Positions 44,167 to 53,113 of a stretch of DNA of 64,000 nt are shown here, piece by piece; position 1 is the first letter of the stretch, and every line of letters starts with the position of its first letter. The position numbers and the translations under genes are program-made. The DNA is from Roseiarcus sp963813195. GTDB lineage: Bacteria; Pseudomonadota; Alphaproteobacteria; Rhizobiales; Beijerinckiaceae. The stretch lies in the NCBI GenBank assembly GCA_963813195.1, contig CAWEYC010000025.1:62001-126000 (forward strand). The letters run 5' to 3'. The notes beneath the pieces are model-generated. The model was not told the origin of the DNA and ran no database searches. It saw nothing but the letters and a program-made list of their open reading frames with translations.

Positions 44167-44280
44167 CGTCATTGCGAGCAACGCGAAGCAATCCAGCCTA
44201 AGCCACCGCCGCAGACCCTAAATCTGGATTGCTTCCCAAGGCGAATGCGAAGCATTCGTCCGGCTTTGCTCGCAATGACG
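44167..44280. repeat. Large palindromic intergenic repeat (GTCATTGCGAGC type)
   Basis: The element opens CGTCATTGCGAGC...GAAGCAATCCAG and closes CTGGATTGCTTC...GCTCGCAATGACG, giving a 114-bp near-palindrome that can fold into a long hairpin. An inner hairpin GAATGCGAAGCATTC lies in the right half. The same type of element is widespread in proteobacterial genomes. It separates paaI from paaK. Confidence 0.75.
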
Positions 44281-44290
44281 GTTGAGCTCA

Positions 44291-44711
44291 CTAGAAAAAC
44301 GTTCCGGGAACGGTGCGGCTGAGACCGCGAAACTCCGCGATGACCACGCCGCTCTCGTCGGCGACGGTGACGTCGTAGACGCCGTTGCGCCCGGCGCGCT
44401 GGCATTCGCGGGCGCTGGCGCGAAGGCGCATGCCCTTGGTGGCCGGAGCGAGATAGGCGATCGAGCAATGCTGCGCGACGCAGCGTTGATTATGGCTGTT
44501 GCAGGCGAAGGCGAAGGCCGAAATCGGCCAGCGCGAAGATGTAGCCGCCGTGGCAGGTTCCATGCCCGTTCGCCATCGTCTCCTGCACCACCATGCCGAG
44601 TTCCGCCGTTCCCGGACCGACGCTCTCGATCGTCACGCCGAGCGCGGCGCTCGCTTTGTCGTCGGCCCACAGAAGATCAGCGCATTTGCGAGCGATTTCG
44701 TGCGGCGTCAC
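44291..44711 (-). pseudogene. paaI: Phenylacetyl-CoA thioesterase PaaI, frameshifted
   Basis: A hotdog-fold thioesterase split over two frames. The first frame gives residues from the start through NGHGTCHGGYIFALAD (active-site HGGxIFxLAD) and then goes out of frame. The second frame resumes SAFAFACNSHNQRCVAQHCS and runs to the normal end SRTVPGTFF. One extra base in the AAA at 44521-44523 (plus strand) explains it; removing it gives a normal 139-aa PaaI. The start is GTG 44711 overlapping the paaG stop. PaaI hydrolyses hydroxyphenylacetyl-CoA dead ends. Confidence 0.85.
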
Positions 44712-45533
44712 GGCGCGGGCCTCCGGCCGGTAAAGTTCGGCGGGCGTTTTTCCACGAACGCGCGGACGCCCTCGGCGTAGTCGTCCGAGCGGCCGGCCTT
44801 GCGTTGCAGGTCGCGCTCGAGATCGAGCTGCGCGTCGAGACTGTTGCCCGCCGAGGCGTTCAGCGCTTGCTTGATGAGCGCATAGCCGTAGGTGGGCCCG
44901 GACGCGAGTCTTTCCGCGATGGCGCGCGCCTCGTTGGCCAGCGCCTCGTCGTCGACCGCGCTATAGATCATCCCCCAAGCCTGCGCCTGCTCGGCGCCGA
45001 TGGGCTCCGCCAGGAGAATTGCAGCGCGAGCGCGCGCTTCGCCGATGAGGCGAGGCAGGGCCCAGGTGCCGCCTGAGTTCGGGCAAAAGCCCGAGGCGCG
45101 CGAACGCCTGCAGGAACTTCGCCGACTTGGCCGCGATAACGATGTCGCAGGCGAGGGCGATATTGGCGCCGGCGCCAGCCGCCGCCCCGTTGACGGCGCA
45201 GACGATCGGCTTCGGCAGCGTCTTCATCGCCCGGATCAGCGGGTTGTAGCGACTTTCGATCAACTCGCCCAAGTCCGGACGCTCCGCGCCCGGCGCGACC
45301 GACCGATCCGCGAGATCCTGGCCGGCGCAAAATCCTTTCCCCGCGCCGGTCAGCAGAACCGCGCGGCAGCGCTCGTCGCCGCGAGCGCGATCGAGCGCGC
45401 CGGCCAGCGCGGCGTGCAGCTCCATGTTGAAGGCGTTGAACCGCTCGGGCCGATTGAGGGTGAGCGCCAGCACGCCCTTGTCCAGCGATTCCAGCAGGAC
45501 CCCTGTCCCCGATGCGCCTGTGTGAGCGCTCAT
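44708..45533 (-). pseudogene. paaG: Ring-epoxide isomerase PaaG (enoyl-CoA hydratase family), frameshifted
   Basis: A crotonase-fold enzyme of about 274 aa if repaired. The first frame runs from MSAHTGASG through GKGFCAGQDLADRSV, NGAAAGAGANIALACD and FARLGLLPE. The correct continuation (SGGTWALPRLIGEARARAA) is then in another frame and reaches MIYSAVDDEALANEAR and the end NFTGRRPAP. One extra T at 45078-45079 (plus strand) is enough. PaaG converts the ring epoxide to the oxepin, an essential step, so a true loss would block the pathway unless a paralogue exists. Confidence 0.85.
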
Positions 45534-45572
45534 GGTCTCCCTCCCCGTCGCGATTGTCGGTCAAACTTTATG

Positions 45573-45594
45573 ATTGACCGTCCGGTTAGTCAAT
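45573..45594. promoter_or_regulatory. Candidate TetR (PaaR) operator between paaG and paaN
   Basis: The 22-bp inverted repeat ATTGACCGTCC/GGTTAGTCAAT matches at 8 of 11 arm positions and is centred on CC/GG. It resembles the TTGACCGACCGGTCGGTCAA-type sites of TetR regulators of acyl-CoA pathways. It lies in the 111-bp divergent region between the paaG and paaN starts. Regulation by the nearby TetR protein is inference. Confidence 0.5.
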
Positions 45595-45644
45595 AATAAT
45601 GTCGCGCCAGCCGGCGCGAGGCTTGGCGCACCAGGGAGGCTGGA

Positions 45645-47300
45645 ATGACGGATTTCTCGGCGCGACACGCGGACCTGCTTTCGCGCGCCATCGAAGCGAT
45701 CGGCGATCGCGGCTATTGGAGCGCGTACCCGGAAGCGGCCTCGGGCAAGATTTACGGCGAAACGGCGAAGGCGGACGGCGAAGCCGCTTTCGAGGCGCTC
45801 CTCGGCAAGACCTTCGCGATGGACGCCGCCCATCCGGCCGACGCATTGGCAGGCGCCGAGGTCTCGCCCTACGGGAAGGCGCTCGCCGTCCGCTATCCCA
45901 CGGCGTCGGTCGACCGCTTGCTCGCCGCCAGCGCCGCGGCCGGCGCGGCCTGGGGACGGGCTTCGGTGGACGAGCGCGCCGGGGCGCTGGTCGAAATTCT
46001 CGGCCGTCTCAACCGGCAGAGTTTCTTGATCGCCAACGCGGTGATGCACACCTCGGGGCAGGCGTTCGGCATGGCGTTCCAGGCGGGCGGACCGCACGCG
46101 CAGGACCGCGGCCTGGAGGCCGTCGCCTACGCCGTCGCGGAAATGAAGCGCCTGCCCGAACGCGCGCAATGGGCGAAGCCGCAGGGCAAGGGCGAGCCGC
46201 TGAAGATGGAGAAGACGTTCCGGATCGTCCCGCGCGGCGTCGCGGTCGTGATCGGCTGCGCCACGTTCCCGACCTGGAACTCTTATCCCGGCCTCTTCGC
46301 CAGCCTCGCCACCGGCAACACGGTCATCGTCAAGCCTCACCCCGCCGCCATTCTGCCCGTCGCGATCACACTGAAGATCGCGCGCGAGGTCCTGGCTGAA
46401 GCCGGCTTCGATCCGAATGTCGTGCTGCTCGCGGCCGACGAACCCGCGGCGCCGATCACGAAGGAACTCGTGATGCATCCCGCCGTGAAGATCGTCGATT
46501 TCACCGGCAGTCCGACGTTCGGCTCCTGGCTCCGCAACACGCTGAGGGACAAACAGGTTTACACGGAGGAGGCCGGGCTCAACGCGATCGTCGTCGATTC
46601 GACGCCGCAGTTCCAGGCCATGTGCGACAACATCGCATTCTCCCTGTCGCTCTACTCCGGGCAGATGTGCACCGCGCCGCAGAACATCTTCGTGCCCCGG
46701 GGCGGGGTCGAGACCGAGGAAGGCCACAAGTCGTTCGACGACGTCGCGAGCGGCATTGCGCATGCGGTCGACCGTCTGGTCGCGGACCCCGGCCGCGCGG
46801 CGGCCATTCTTGGCGCCATTCAGAGCGACGCGACCCTGCGACGCATCAAGGACTGCGAGGGGCTCGGGCGCGTCGTGCGGCAGTCCGCTCCGGTCCCCGG
46901 TCTCGCGCGCGGCGCGACGCCGTTGATTCTGACGGTCGATGCGGCCGACGAAGGCGCCTATCAGGAAGAGCGCTTTGGACCGATCTCGTTCGTGATCGCC
47001 ACTGCGTCCACCGAGGATTCGCTCGCCCGGGCGGCCCGATCCATCAGGGAACACGGCGCGATCACCGCGGCGCTCTACACGACCCGCGACGCGGTCGCCG
47101 AAGCCGCCGCGGACGCGTTCGCTGGCGCCGACGTGGCGCTGTCGATCAACCTCGTCGGCAATGTTTTCGTCAACCAGTCCGCCGCTTTCTCCGACTTCCA
47201 TGTGACCGGCGGCAATCCCGCCGGCAATGCCTGCCTGACGGATTCGGCTTTCGTCGCCAACCGCTTCCGCGTGGCGCCGGTGCGGCGCCTTTTGGCGTAG
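45645..47300 (+). CDS. paaN: Phenylacetate degradation aldehyde dehydrogenase PaaN
   Basis: A 551-aa aldehyde-dehydrogenase-superfamily protein matching PaaN. Motifs are GCATFPTWNSYPGLFASLAT, VKPHPAAILP, VDFTGSPTFGSWLR, the Glu in YTEEAGLNAI, the catalytic Cys in YSGQMCTAPQN and QEERFGPISF. It lacks the C-terminal MaoC hydratase domain of PaaZ. It is expected to oxidise the semialdehyde formed on oxepin-CoA ring opening; a separate hydratase would be needed. Divergent from paaG. Confidence 0.88.
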   Translation: MTDFSARHADLLSRAIEAIGDRGYWSAYPEAASGKIYGETAKADGEAAFEALLGKTFAMDAAHPADALAGAEVSPYGKALAVRYPTASVDRLLAASAAAGAAWGRASVDERAGALVEILGRLNRQSFLIANAVMHTSGQAFGMAFQAGGPHAQDRGLEAVAYAVAEMKRLPERAQWAKPQGKGEPLKMEKTFRIVPRGVAVVIGCATFPTWNSYPGLFASLATGNTVIVKPHPAAILPVAITLKIAREVLAEAGFDPNVVLLAADEPAAPITKELVMHPAVKIVDFTGSPTFGSWLRNTLRDKQVYTEEAGLNAIVVDSTPQFQAMCDNIAFSLSLYSGQMCTAPQNIFVPRGGVETEEGHKSFDDVASGIAHAVDRLVADPGRAAAILGAIQSDATLRRIKDCEGLGRVVRQSAPVPGLARGATPLILTVDAADEGAYQEERFGPISFVIATASTEDSLARAARSIREHGAITAALYTTRDAVAEAAADAFAGADVALSINLVGNVFVNQSAAFSDFHVTGGNPAGNACLTDSAFVANRFRVAPVRRLLA

Positions 47301-47377
47301 ACTGGCGGGAGACGCCTTATAGAGGCTATACCGGCGGCGATGTCCGACGCGCCAAAACCTTGAACCGAGGCCCTGGG

Positions 47378-48583
47378 ATGAGCAACGAAGTCTTCATCTG
47401 CGATTATGTCCGCACGCCGGTCGGCCGCTATGGCGGCTCGCTGGCGAAGGTGCGCACGGACGATCTCGCCGCGCTGCCGATCCGCGAACTCGCCCGCCGC
47501 CATCCGGGACTGACCGCCGCCATCGAGGAAGTGTTCTACGGCTGCGCCAATCAGGCGGGCGAAGACAACCGCGACGTCGCGCGCATGGCCGCGCTTCTCG
47601 CCGGTCTGCCCGAGACGATCCCCGGCGTCACCCTGAACCGCCTCTGCGCCTCCGGCATGGACGCGGTGGGCTCTGCGGCGCGGGCGATCCGGGCGGGCGA
47701 AATGAATCTCGCCATCGCCGGAGGCGTCGAATCCATGACGCGCGCGCCCCTCGTCATGGGCAAGGCCGAGACCGCGTTCCAGCGCTCCGCCGAGGTCTTC
47801 GACACCACGATCGGGTGGCGCTTCGTCAATCCGTTGATGAAGAAACAGTACGGCGTCGATTCGATGGCGGAAACGGCCGAGAACGTCGCCGGCGATTTCG
47901 CCGTCTCCCGCGCCGATCAGGATGCCTTCGCGCTGCGCTCTCAGCAGCGCGCCGCCGCCGCGCAGGCCAAGGGCGCGTTCACAGCGGAGATTCTGCCGGT
48001 CGAACTCGCGGACGCCAAGGGCAACAAGACGCTGTTCGCCCGCGACGAACACCCGCGCGCCGACACGAGCCTCGAAACGCTCGGCAAGTTGCGCCCGATC
48101 GTGCGGCCTGACGGCAGCGTCACCGCCGGCAACGCCTCGGGCATCAACGACGGCGCCGCAGGATTGATCCTGGCCTCGGCGCAAGCCGCCGACCGGCATG
48201 GCCTGACGCCGATCGCGCGGGTGCTCGGCTACGCCACGGCGGGCGTCGCGCCGCGCATCATGGGGATCGGGCCCGTGCCGGCGACGAAGTCGCTCGCGGC
48301 CCGATTGGGACTTAAGGTTTCAGCATTCGAGGTGATCGAGTTGAACGAAGCATTCGCGTCCCAGAGCTTGGCGTGCCTGCGTCAGCTCGGGCTTCCCGAC
48401 GACGCCGAGCACGTCAATCCGCATGGCGGCGCGATCGCGATCGGGCATCCCTTGGGCATGTCCGGCGCCCGCATCACCGGCGCCGCCGCGCTCGAGTTGA
48501 AGCGGCGCGGCGGCCGCTACGCGCTCGCCACAATGTGCGTCGGCGTCGGGCAGGGCGCCGCGATCGCCATCGAGCGGGTGTGA
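47378..48583 (+). CDS. paaJ: 3-oxoadipyl-CoA/3-oxo-5,6-dehydrosuberyl-CoA thiolase
   Basis: A 401-aa thiolase with nucleophile Cys in LNRLCASGMDAVG, ELNEAFASQSLACLRQLG, the His in NPHGGAIAIGHPLGMSG and the second Cys in MCVGVGQGAA. The GRYGGSLAKVRTDDLAA start is typical of PcaF/PaaJ. It thiolyses 3-oxo-dehydrosuberyl-CoA and 3-oxoadipyl-CoA to acetyl-CoA and succinyl-CoA. It follows paaN by 77 bp. The same enzyme could serve the beta-ketoadipate pathway. Confidence 0.92.
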   Translation: MSNEVFICDYVRTPVGRYGGSLAKVRTDDLAALPIRELARRHPGLTAAIEEVFYGCANQAGEDNRDVARMAALLAGLPETIPGVTLNRLCASGMDAVGSAARAIRAGEMNLAIAGGVESMTRAPLVMGKAETAFQRSAEVFDTTIGWRFVNPLMKKQYGVDSMAETAENVAGDFAVSRADQDAFALRSQQRAAAAQAKGAFTAEILPVELADAKGNKTLFARDEHPRADTSLETLGKLRPIVRPDGSVTAGNASGINDGAAGLILASAQAADRHGLTPIARVLGYATAGVAPRIMGIGPVPATKSLAARLGLKVSAFEVIELNEAFASQSLACLRQLGLPDDAEHVNPHGGAIAIGHPLGMSGARITGAAALELKRRGGRYALATMCVGVGQGAAIAIERV

Positions 48584-48981
48584 CGAAGCGAAGCGTTCCC
48601 AAGAGGTCGAGGGCGCCCTCGCCGGTGCCGTCGGCCTGTTGGGTGCGAGATCCTCGCGGCTATCGCCGGGGAACGTCAACTGTCCCGAAGATCGCTAGCG
48701 TGGCAAGCGCGCTCTGCAGGGGAGCAAATAGCGACGTGAGCGCGCCGAATTTTCAATTGTCTTTTGTCGGCGCTTGAGGCATTGGCTCTGGAAATGACCG
48801 AGATGCCCTCCGCGCGTTAGCGATGCGAGCGGACTTTCTCGCTTTGGATGCTTTCTGAAAAGGTTGCGTTCGGCGGCTGCGCGAGCGGCGCGGGCGAACG
48901 GCGGCGACGCTCATTGCCCTCGGGGGGCGGCAATGAGCCTGTCTAATGTGTTCCCGAGCTTCATTCTTCTTGGGGGAGGGG
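48584..48981. other. Intergenic region after paaJ
   Basis: About 400 bp without a supported gene. It contains the palindrome CGAGGGCGCCCTCG at 48608-48621, a possible transcript end but without a T-run, and GGGGGAGGGG just before the diguanylate cyclase start. Other frames look like noise. Confidence 0.5.
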
Positions 48982-49983
48982 ATGATCGTGGGTTCGTATT
49001 TCAAGCGCACGCTTCAATTGGGAACGATGTTCGGCTTCATCGTCCTCTGCGGTCTGATCTGGCGACAATCGACCGAGAATTCATTTGTCGAAGCCTGCGT
49101 CTACGGGTTGATCGCGCTCGGCGTCGCAAGCGTCGGAATCGGCGAAATCAAGGCATCGGAGAAGACGTCGCCGGCCGGCCCTCGCGCCGAAAACGCCGGC
49201 GAGCCGAGGGTGAACGGATCAGAGCAGCGCTTTGCCGCCGATGTCGCGTTGGTGGTGCGACTTCTCCAGGCCCATTTGGGCGCGAGTTCGAGCTATTCGG
49301 ATTCTCTCGTTCGCGCCAATACGGATCTGCCTCTGCTCAAGGAACCCGAACAGATCCGGGCGGTCGTGCTCTCGCTCATCGACGAGAACCAGAAGATTGA
49401 AGCCAAGGTGAGCGATCTCTCGCGCAACCTGGACGAATCGGTCGCGAAGATCGAAAAGCTGCGCTCCAATCTCGCCGAGGACAACGATAAAGCCTTGCGC
49501 GATCCGCTGACGGCGCTCGGCAACCGCCGCTTCTTCGAGCAGAGGCTCGATCAAGCCATTCGCGAAGCGCCGGCATCGAGCGAATTGTGCCTCGTGATGT
49601 GCGACCTCGATCGCTTCAAGGCGATCAACGACAAATTCGGCCATCCCGTCGGCGACATGGTCCTGAAACTGTTCAGCGAGATTCTGTCTAGCAACATCGG
49701 ACCTCGCGATACGGTCGCGCGCGTCGGCGGCGAGGAGTTCGCGGTCATTTTCCCTGATGCGCCGCCGGCCGAAGCGGCTGCGGTCGCGGAGCGGATCCGA
49801 AGCCAGCTCCAAGCGAAGAAATGGGTCGTCGGCTCGAGCGGGGTTCCGCTTGGCGCCGTCACAGCCTCGTTCGGGGTCGCGCGATTGAGCGGGAACGAAG
49901 GCGCGCTGGGCGTCTTCAAACGCGCCGACGAAGCGCTGTACTGCGCCAAATCCGAGGGGCGGAATCGCGTCGTCGTCGTTTGA
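48982..49983 (+). CDS. Diguanylate cyclase (GGDEF domain) with membrane anchor
   Basis: A 333-aa protein. Residues about 10-60 hold two hydrophobic segments (LGTMFGFIVLCGLIW; ACVYGLIALGVASVGIG). A middle region with coiled-coil tendency follows (VSDLSRNLDESVAKIEKLRS). A GGDEF domain starts at ALRDPLTALGNRRFF. The active-site motif is GGEEF, compatible with c-di-GMP synthesis. The usual inhibitory RxxD site reads GPRD, so product inhibition may be absent. The ATG at 48982 is very close to GGGGAGGGG; GTG at 48988 is an alternative. No sensor domain is visible. Confidence 0.88.
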   Translation: MIVGSYFKRTLQLGTMFGFIVLCGLIWRQSTENSFVEACVYGLIALGVASVGIGEIKASEKTSPAGPRAENAGEPRVNGSEQRFAADVALVVRLLQAHLGASSSYSDSLVRANTDLPLLKEPEQIRAVVLSLIDENQKIEAKVSDLSRNLDESVAKIEKLRSNLAEDNDKALRDPLTALGNRRFFEQRLDQAIREAPASSELCLVMCDLDRFKAINDKFGHPVGDMVLKLFSEILSSNIGPRDTVARVGGEEFAVIFPDAPPAEAAAVAERIRSQLQAKKWVVGSSGVPLGAVTASFGVARLSGNEGALGVFKRADEALYCAKSEGRNRVVVV

Positions 49984-50068
49984 AGGGGCGCCAATCGCCG
50001 ACCGCCTCGAACTCGCCGAACGAGCCCTCTATGATCGGGGCGCGACAAACGCGAGGGAGCTCCACCGG

Positions 50069-51235
50069 ATGAGCGGCGACATTGAAGCCAGCGCCATGAC
50101 GATTCTGCAGCGGCTGATCGCCTTCGACACTGTGAGCGACCGATCGAACCTGCCGCTCGTCGACTTCGTCGAAGGGTATTTTCGCGATCTCGGCATCCCG
50201 ACGCTGCGCGCGCCCAACGCCGCCGGCGACAAGGCCGCGTTGCTGGCGACGATCGGACCGATGGAGGCGGGCGGCGTCGTTCTCTCCGGCCACACCGACG
50301 TCGTGCCGGTCGCGGGGCAGATCTGGAGCGGCGATCCGTTCCAGTTGCGCGAAATCGACGGGCGCCTCTATGGGCGCGGCGCCTGCGACATGAAGGGATT
50401 TGGCTCCATTGCGCTGGCGATGGCGCCCGTCTTCCAGGCCGCCGGGCTCAAGCGGCCCATTCATATCCTGCTCAGTTACGACGAAGAAACGACCTGCCTC
50501 GGTTCGCTCGATCTCATCGCCAAGTTCGGCAGCGAGACGCCGCGCCCCGATCTTGTGATCGTCGGGGAGCCGACGATGATGGCGGTCGCCGACGCGCATA
50601 AGGGGGTGGCGACGTTTCGCACCCGCGTCACCGGCTTCGAGGCCCATTCGGCCAAGCCCGCGCTCGGCGCCAACGCGGTCGCCGTCGCCTGCGACATCGT
50701 CAGCGAAATCGGCCGTCTGGCGCGGGAACTGGAGGCGCCCGAGAAGCTGGATCCGCGCTTCGACCCGCCCTATTCGACCCTGCATGTCGGCATGATCCAT
50801 GGCGGAACCGCGCGCAACATCCTCGCGCGCGAATGCATGTTCCACTGGGAGTTCCGCGGCCTGCCCGGCGCCGCGACGGCGACAGCGGCGGAGATGGTGC
50901 AGGCCTATGTCGACGAAGTCGCGCTGCCGCGCCTGACGCGCTTCGTCAGCGGCCCGAGCATCGAGACGACCTTGGAGGTCGACGTGCCCGGCCTCGCGGC
51001 GACTGATAACGAGACAGCGGCGACGCTGGCGCTTCGGCTGACCCGATCGAACCACGCCATTGCCGTTCCATTCGCGACCGAATCGGGACATTTTCAGCGC
51101 GCCGGGCTGCCGACGGTCGTCTGTGGCCCCGGCTCGATCGACCAGGCGCACAAACCCGATGAATTTCTGGCGGCGTCGCAGCTCTCGGCCTGCGTCGCCT
51201 TCATGCGCGGACTGGCGGACGAGCTATCGCGGTGA
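50069..51235 (+). CDS. argE: Acetylornithine deacetylase
   Basis: A 388-aa M20 metallopeptidase: SGHTDVVPVAGQIWSGDPF (metal His/Asp), YGRGACDMKGFGSIAL, LLSYDEETTCLGS (catalytic/metal Glu pair), dimerisation domain HKGVATFRTRVTGFEAHSA, and GPGSIDQAHKPDEF near the end (metal His). It removes acetate from N-acetylornithine in arginine synthesis. Its stop overlaps the convergent carA gene by 12 bp. Confidence 0.9.
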   Translation: MSGDIEASAMTILQRLIAFDTVSDRSNLPLVDFVEGYFRDLGIPTLRAPNAAGDKAALLATIGPMEAGGVVLSGHTDVVPVAGQIWSGDPFQLREIDGRLYGRGACDMKGFGSIALAMAPVFQAAGLKRPIHILLSYDEETTCLGSLDLIAKFGSETPRPDLVIVGEPTMMAVADAHKGVATFRTRVTGFEAHSAKPALGANAVAVACDIVSEIGRLARELEAPEKLDPRFDPPYSTLHVGMIHGGTARNILARECMFHWEFRGLPGAATATAAEMVQAYVDEVALPRLTRFVSGPSIETTLEVDVPGLAATDNETAATLALRLTRSNHAIAVPFATESGHFQRAGLPTVVCGPGSIDQAHKPDEFLAASQLSACVAFMRGLADELSR

Positions 51236-52468
51236 AGCGGCGCCCGCCTTCGCCTCGTCCATCATGGCGACGAAGCGGCGGAAGAGATAGTGGCTGTCGC
51301 GCGGTCCCGGCGAAGCCTCGGGATGATATTGCACGGAAAAGGCGGGGTAGTTCGTCAGCGCAATGCCGCAGTTCGAGCCGTCGAACAGCGAGATATGCGT
51401 CTGTTTGACGTCCCTCGGCAGGCTCGCGACGTCGAGCGCGAAACCGTGATTCATCGACACGATCTCGACCTTATCGGTGGTGAAGTCCTTGACGGGGTGA
51501 TTGGCGCCGTGATGGCCCTGCGGCATTTTCACCGTTTGCGCGCCGACGGCCAATCCGAGCATCTGATGGCCGAGACAAATGCCGAACACGGGGACGCGGT
51601 TCGCGAGCAGGGTCTGAATCGTCGGCACGGCGTATTTGCCGGTTTCGGCGGGGTCGCCAGGGCCGTTCGACAGGAAAACGCCGTCCGGCTTCAGCGCGAG
51701 AATGTCCTCGCCCGACGCCGTCGCGGGCACCACCGTCACCGCGCAGCCGCAATCGCTGAGCAGCCGCAAGATGTTGCGCTTGATGCCGTAATCGATCGCC
51801 ACAACGCGGTAATCGCCGCGTTCGCGCGTTCCGTAGCCGCGATCGAGCGTCCAGCTCGTCTGATCCCAGTCGTAGCGCTGCGCCGAGGTGACGGAGGGGA
51901 CGAGATCCATGCCGTCGATGCCCGGCCAAGCCGCGGCCTCCGCCGCGAGGGCGGCGCGATCGAACGCCCCGTCGGGGCTATGGGCGATTACGGCGTTGGG
52001 CATGCCCGATCGCCGGATCATCGCGGTCAAGGCGCGCGTGTCGACGCCGGAGAGGCCGATGACGCCGCGCGACTTCAGCCAGTCGTCGAGACGGCGTTTG
52101 GCCCGGTAATTGGAGGCCTCGCCGATCTCGGCGTGAAAGATCGCGCCTCGCGCGCCCGCCGAGGCCGCCAGATTGACGGTCTCGATGTCCTCGTCGTTGG
52201 CGCCGACGACGCCGATGTGCGGGAAGGTGAAGGTGATGATCTGCCCGGCATAGGAGGGATCGGTGAGGATCTCCTCGTAGCCCGTCATCGCGGTGTTGAA
52301 ACAGACTTCGCCGACCGCCGAGCCGGCGGCGCCGACGCCGAAGCCTTCGATCGTTTCGCCGTTGGCGAGAACCAGCAAGGCGGTCGGCCGTCTCGGGGTC
52401 CACCCTTCGCGCGCCGTCTCGCCTTGAAGCGGCCCCACCGTTTGACTAAGACTAGTTGCACTTGACAT
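51224..52468 (-). CDS. carA: Carbamoyl-phosphate synthase small subunit
   Basis: A 414-aa glutaminase subunit. The N-terminal CarA domain has GEVCFNTAMTGYEEILTDPS. The C-terminal class I glutamine amidotransferase has the nucleophile in FGICLGHQMLGLA and His/Glu in QYHPEASPGP. It supplies ammonia to CarB for arginine and pyrimidine synthesis. It is divergent from the yqeY gene with 76 bp between starts, the usual arrangement in alphaproteobacteria. Confidence 0.97.
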   Translation of the reverse strand: MSSATSLSQTVGPLQGETAREGWTPRRPTALLVLANGETIEGFGVGAAGSAVGEVCFNTAMTGYEEILTDPSYAGQIITFTFPHIGVVGANDEDIETVNLAASAGARGAIFHAEIGEASNYRAKRRLDDWLKSRGVIGLSGVDTRALTAMIRRSGMPNAVIAHSPDGAFDRAALAAEAAAWPGIDGMDLVPSVTSAQRYDWDQTSWTLDRGYGTRERGDYRVVAIDYGIKRNILRLLSDCGCAVTVVPATASGEDILALKPDGVFLSNGPGDPAETGKYAVPTIQTLLANRVPVFGICLGHQMLGLAVGAQTVKMPQGHHGANHPVKDFTTDKVEIVSMNHGFALDVASLPRDVKQTHISLFDGSNCGIALTNYPAFSVQYHPEASPGPRDSHYLFRRFVAMMDEAKAGAASPR

Positions 52469-52544
52469 GGCCCCGTGCTTAAGCGCCCGCCACGCCGCGC
52501 GTCAAGCCGAACGGGACTGCGGTCACAACCCCCTTTGAGGATCC

Positions 52545-53012
52545 ATGGCCGAATCGATTGCGATGCGCGACGCGGTGACCGCGCAAATGAAAGAAGCGAT
52601 GAAGGCCGGCGACAAGGTCAGGGTCGGCGCGCTTCGTCTCGTCATGGCCGCCCTCAAGGAGCGCGAAATCGAAGCGCGCGGGGCTGGCAAGATCGTCAGC
52701 CGCGCCGACGAATTGGCGCTGCTGACCAAAATGGTCAAGTCGCGCCAGGAATCGCTGGCGATCTACCAGCAGGCCGGACGCAACGATCTCGCGGCTCAGG
52801 AAAGCGCGGAAATCGCCGTGATCGGCGAATTCCTGCCCAAGCAGATGGACGAAGCGGAGGTCACCGCCGCGGCCAAGGCGGCCGTCGCCGCGACCGGCGC
52901 CGCTGGCCTCAGGGACATGGGCAAGGTCGTCGCCGCGCTGAAGGAAGGCTATCCCGGCCAAATGGATTTCGCCAAGGCGAGCGCGATCGTAAAGGGCCTC
53001 CTGACGAGTTGA
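52545..53012 (+). CDS. GatB/YqeY domain-containing protein
   Basis: A 155-aa YqeY protein (MKEAMKAGDKVRVGALRLVM, EFLPKQMDEAEV, GKVVAALKEGYPGQMDF). The family resembles the tail domain of GatB and may aid tRNA-dependent amidation; its exact role is unsettled. GAGGA precedes the ATG. Divergent from carA. Confidence 0.94.
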   Translation: MAESIAMRDAVTAQMKEAMKAGDKVRVGALRLVMAALKEREIEARGAGKIVSRADELALLTKMVKSRQESLAIYQQAGRNDLAAQESAEIAVIGEFLPKQMDEAEVTAAAKAAVAATGAAGLRDMGKVVAALKEGYPGQMDFAKASAIVKGLLTS

Positions 53013-53113
53013 TTCCCGCCACGGCGCCCGCCGCCTCTTGCTTGCGTAAGGCGACGTGACGCGCCACATAATTTGCGCCGGGCGCCTTTTGCCCGATCCT
53101 TCGGAGTCTTGCG

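Noticed and set aside
48608..48621. CGAGGGCGCCCTCG as a terminator of paaJ
   Set aside because: No T-run follows and the arm is only 7 bp; noted as a palindrome only.
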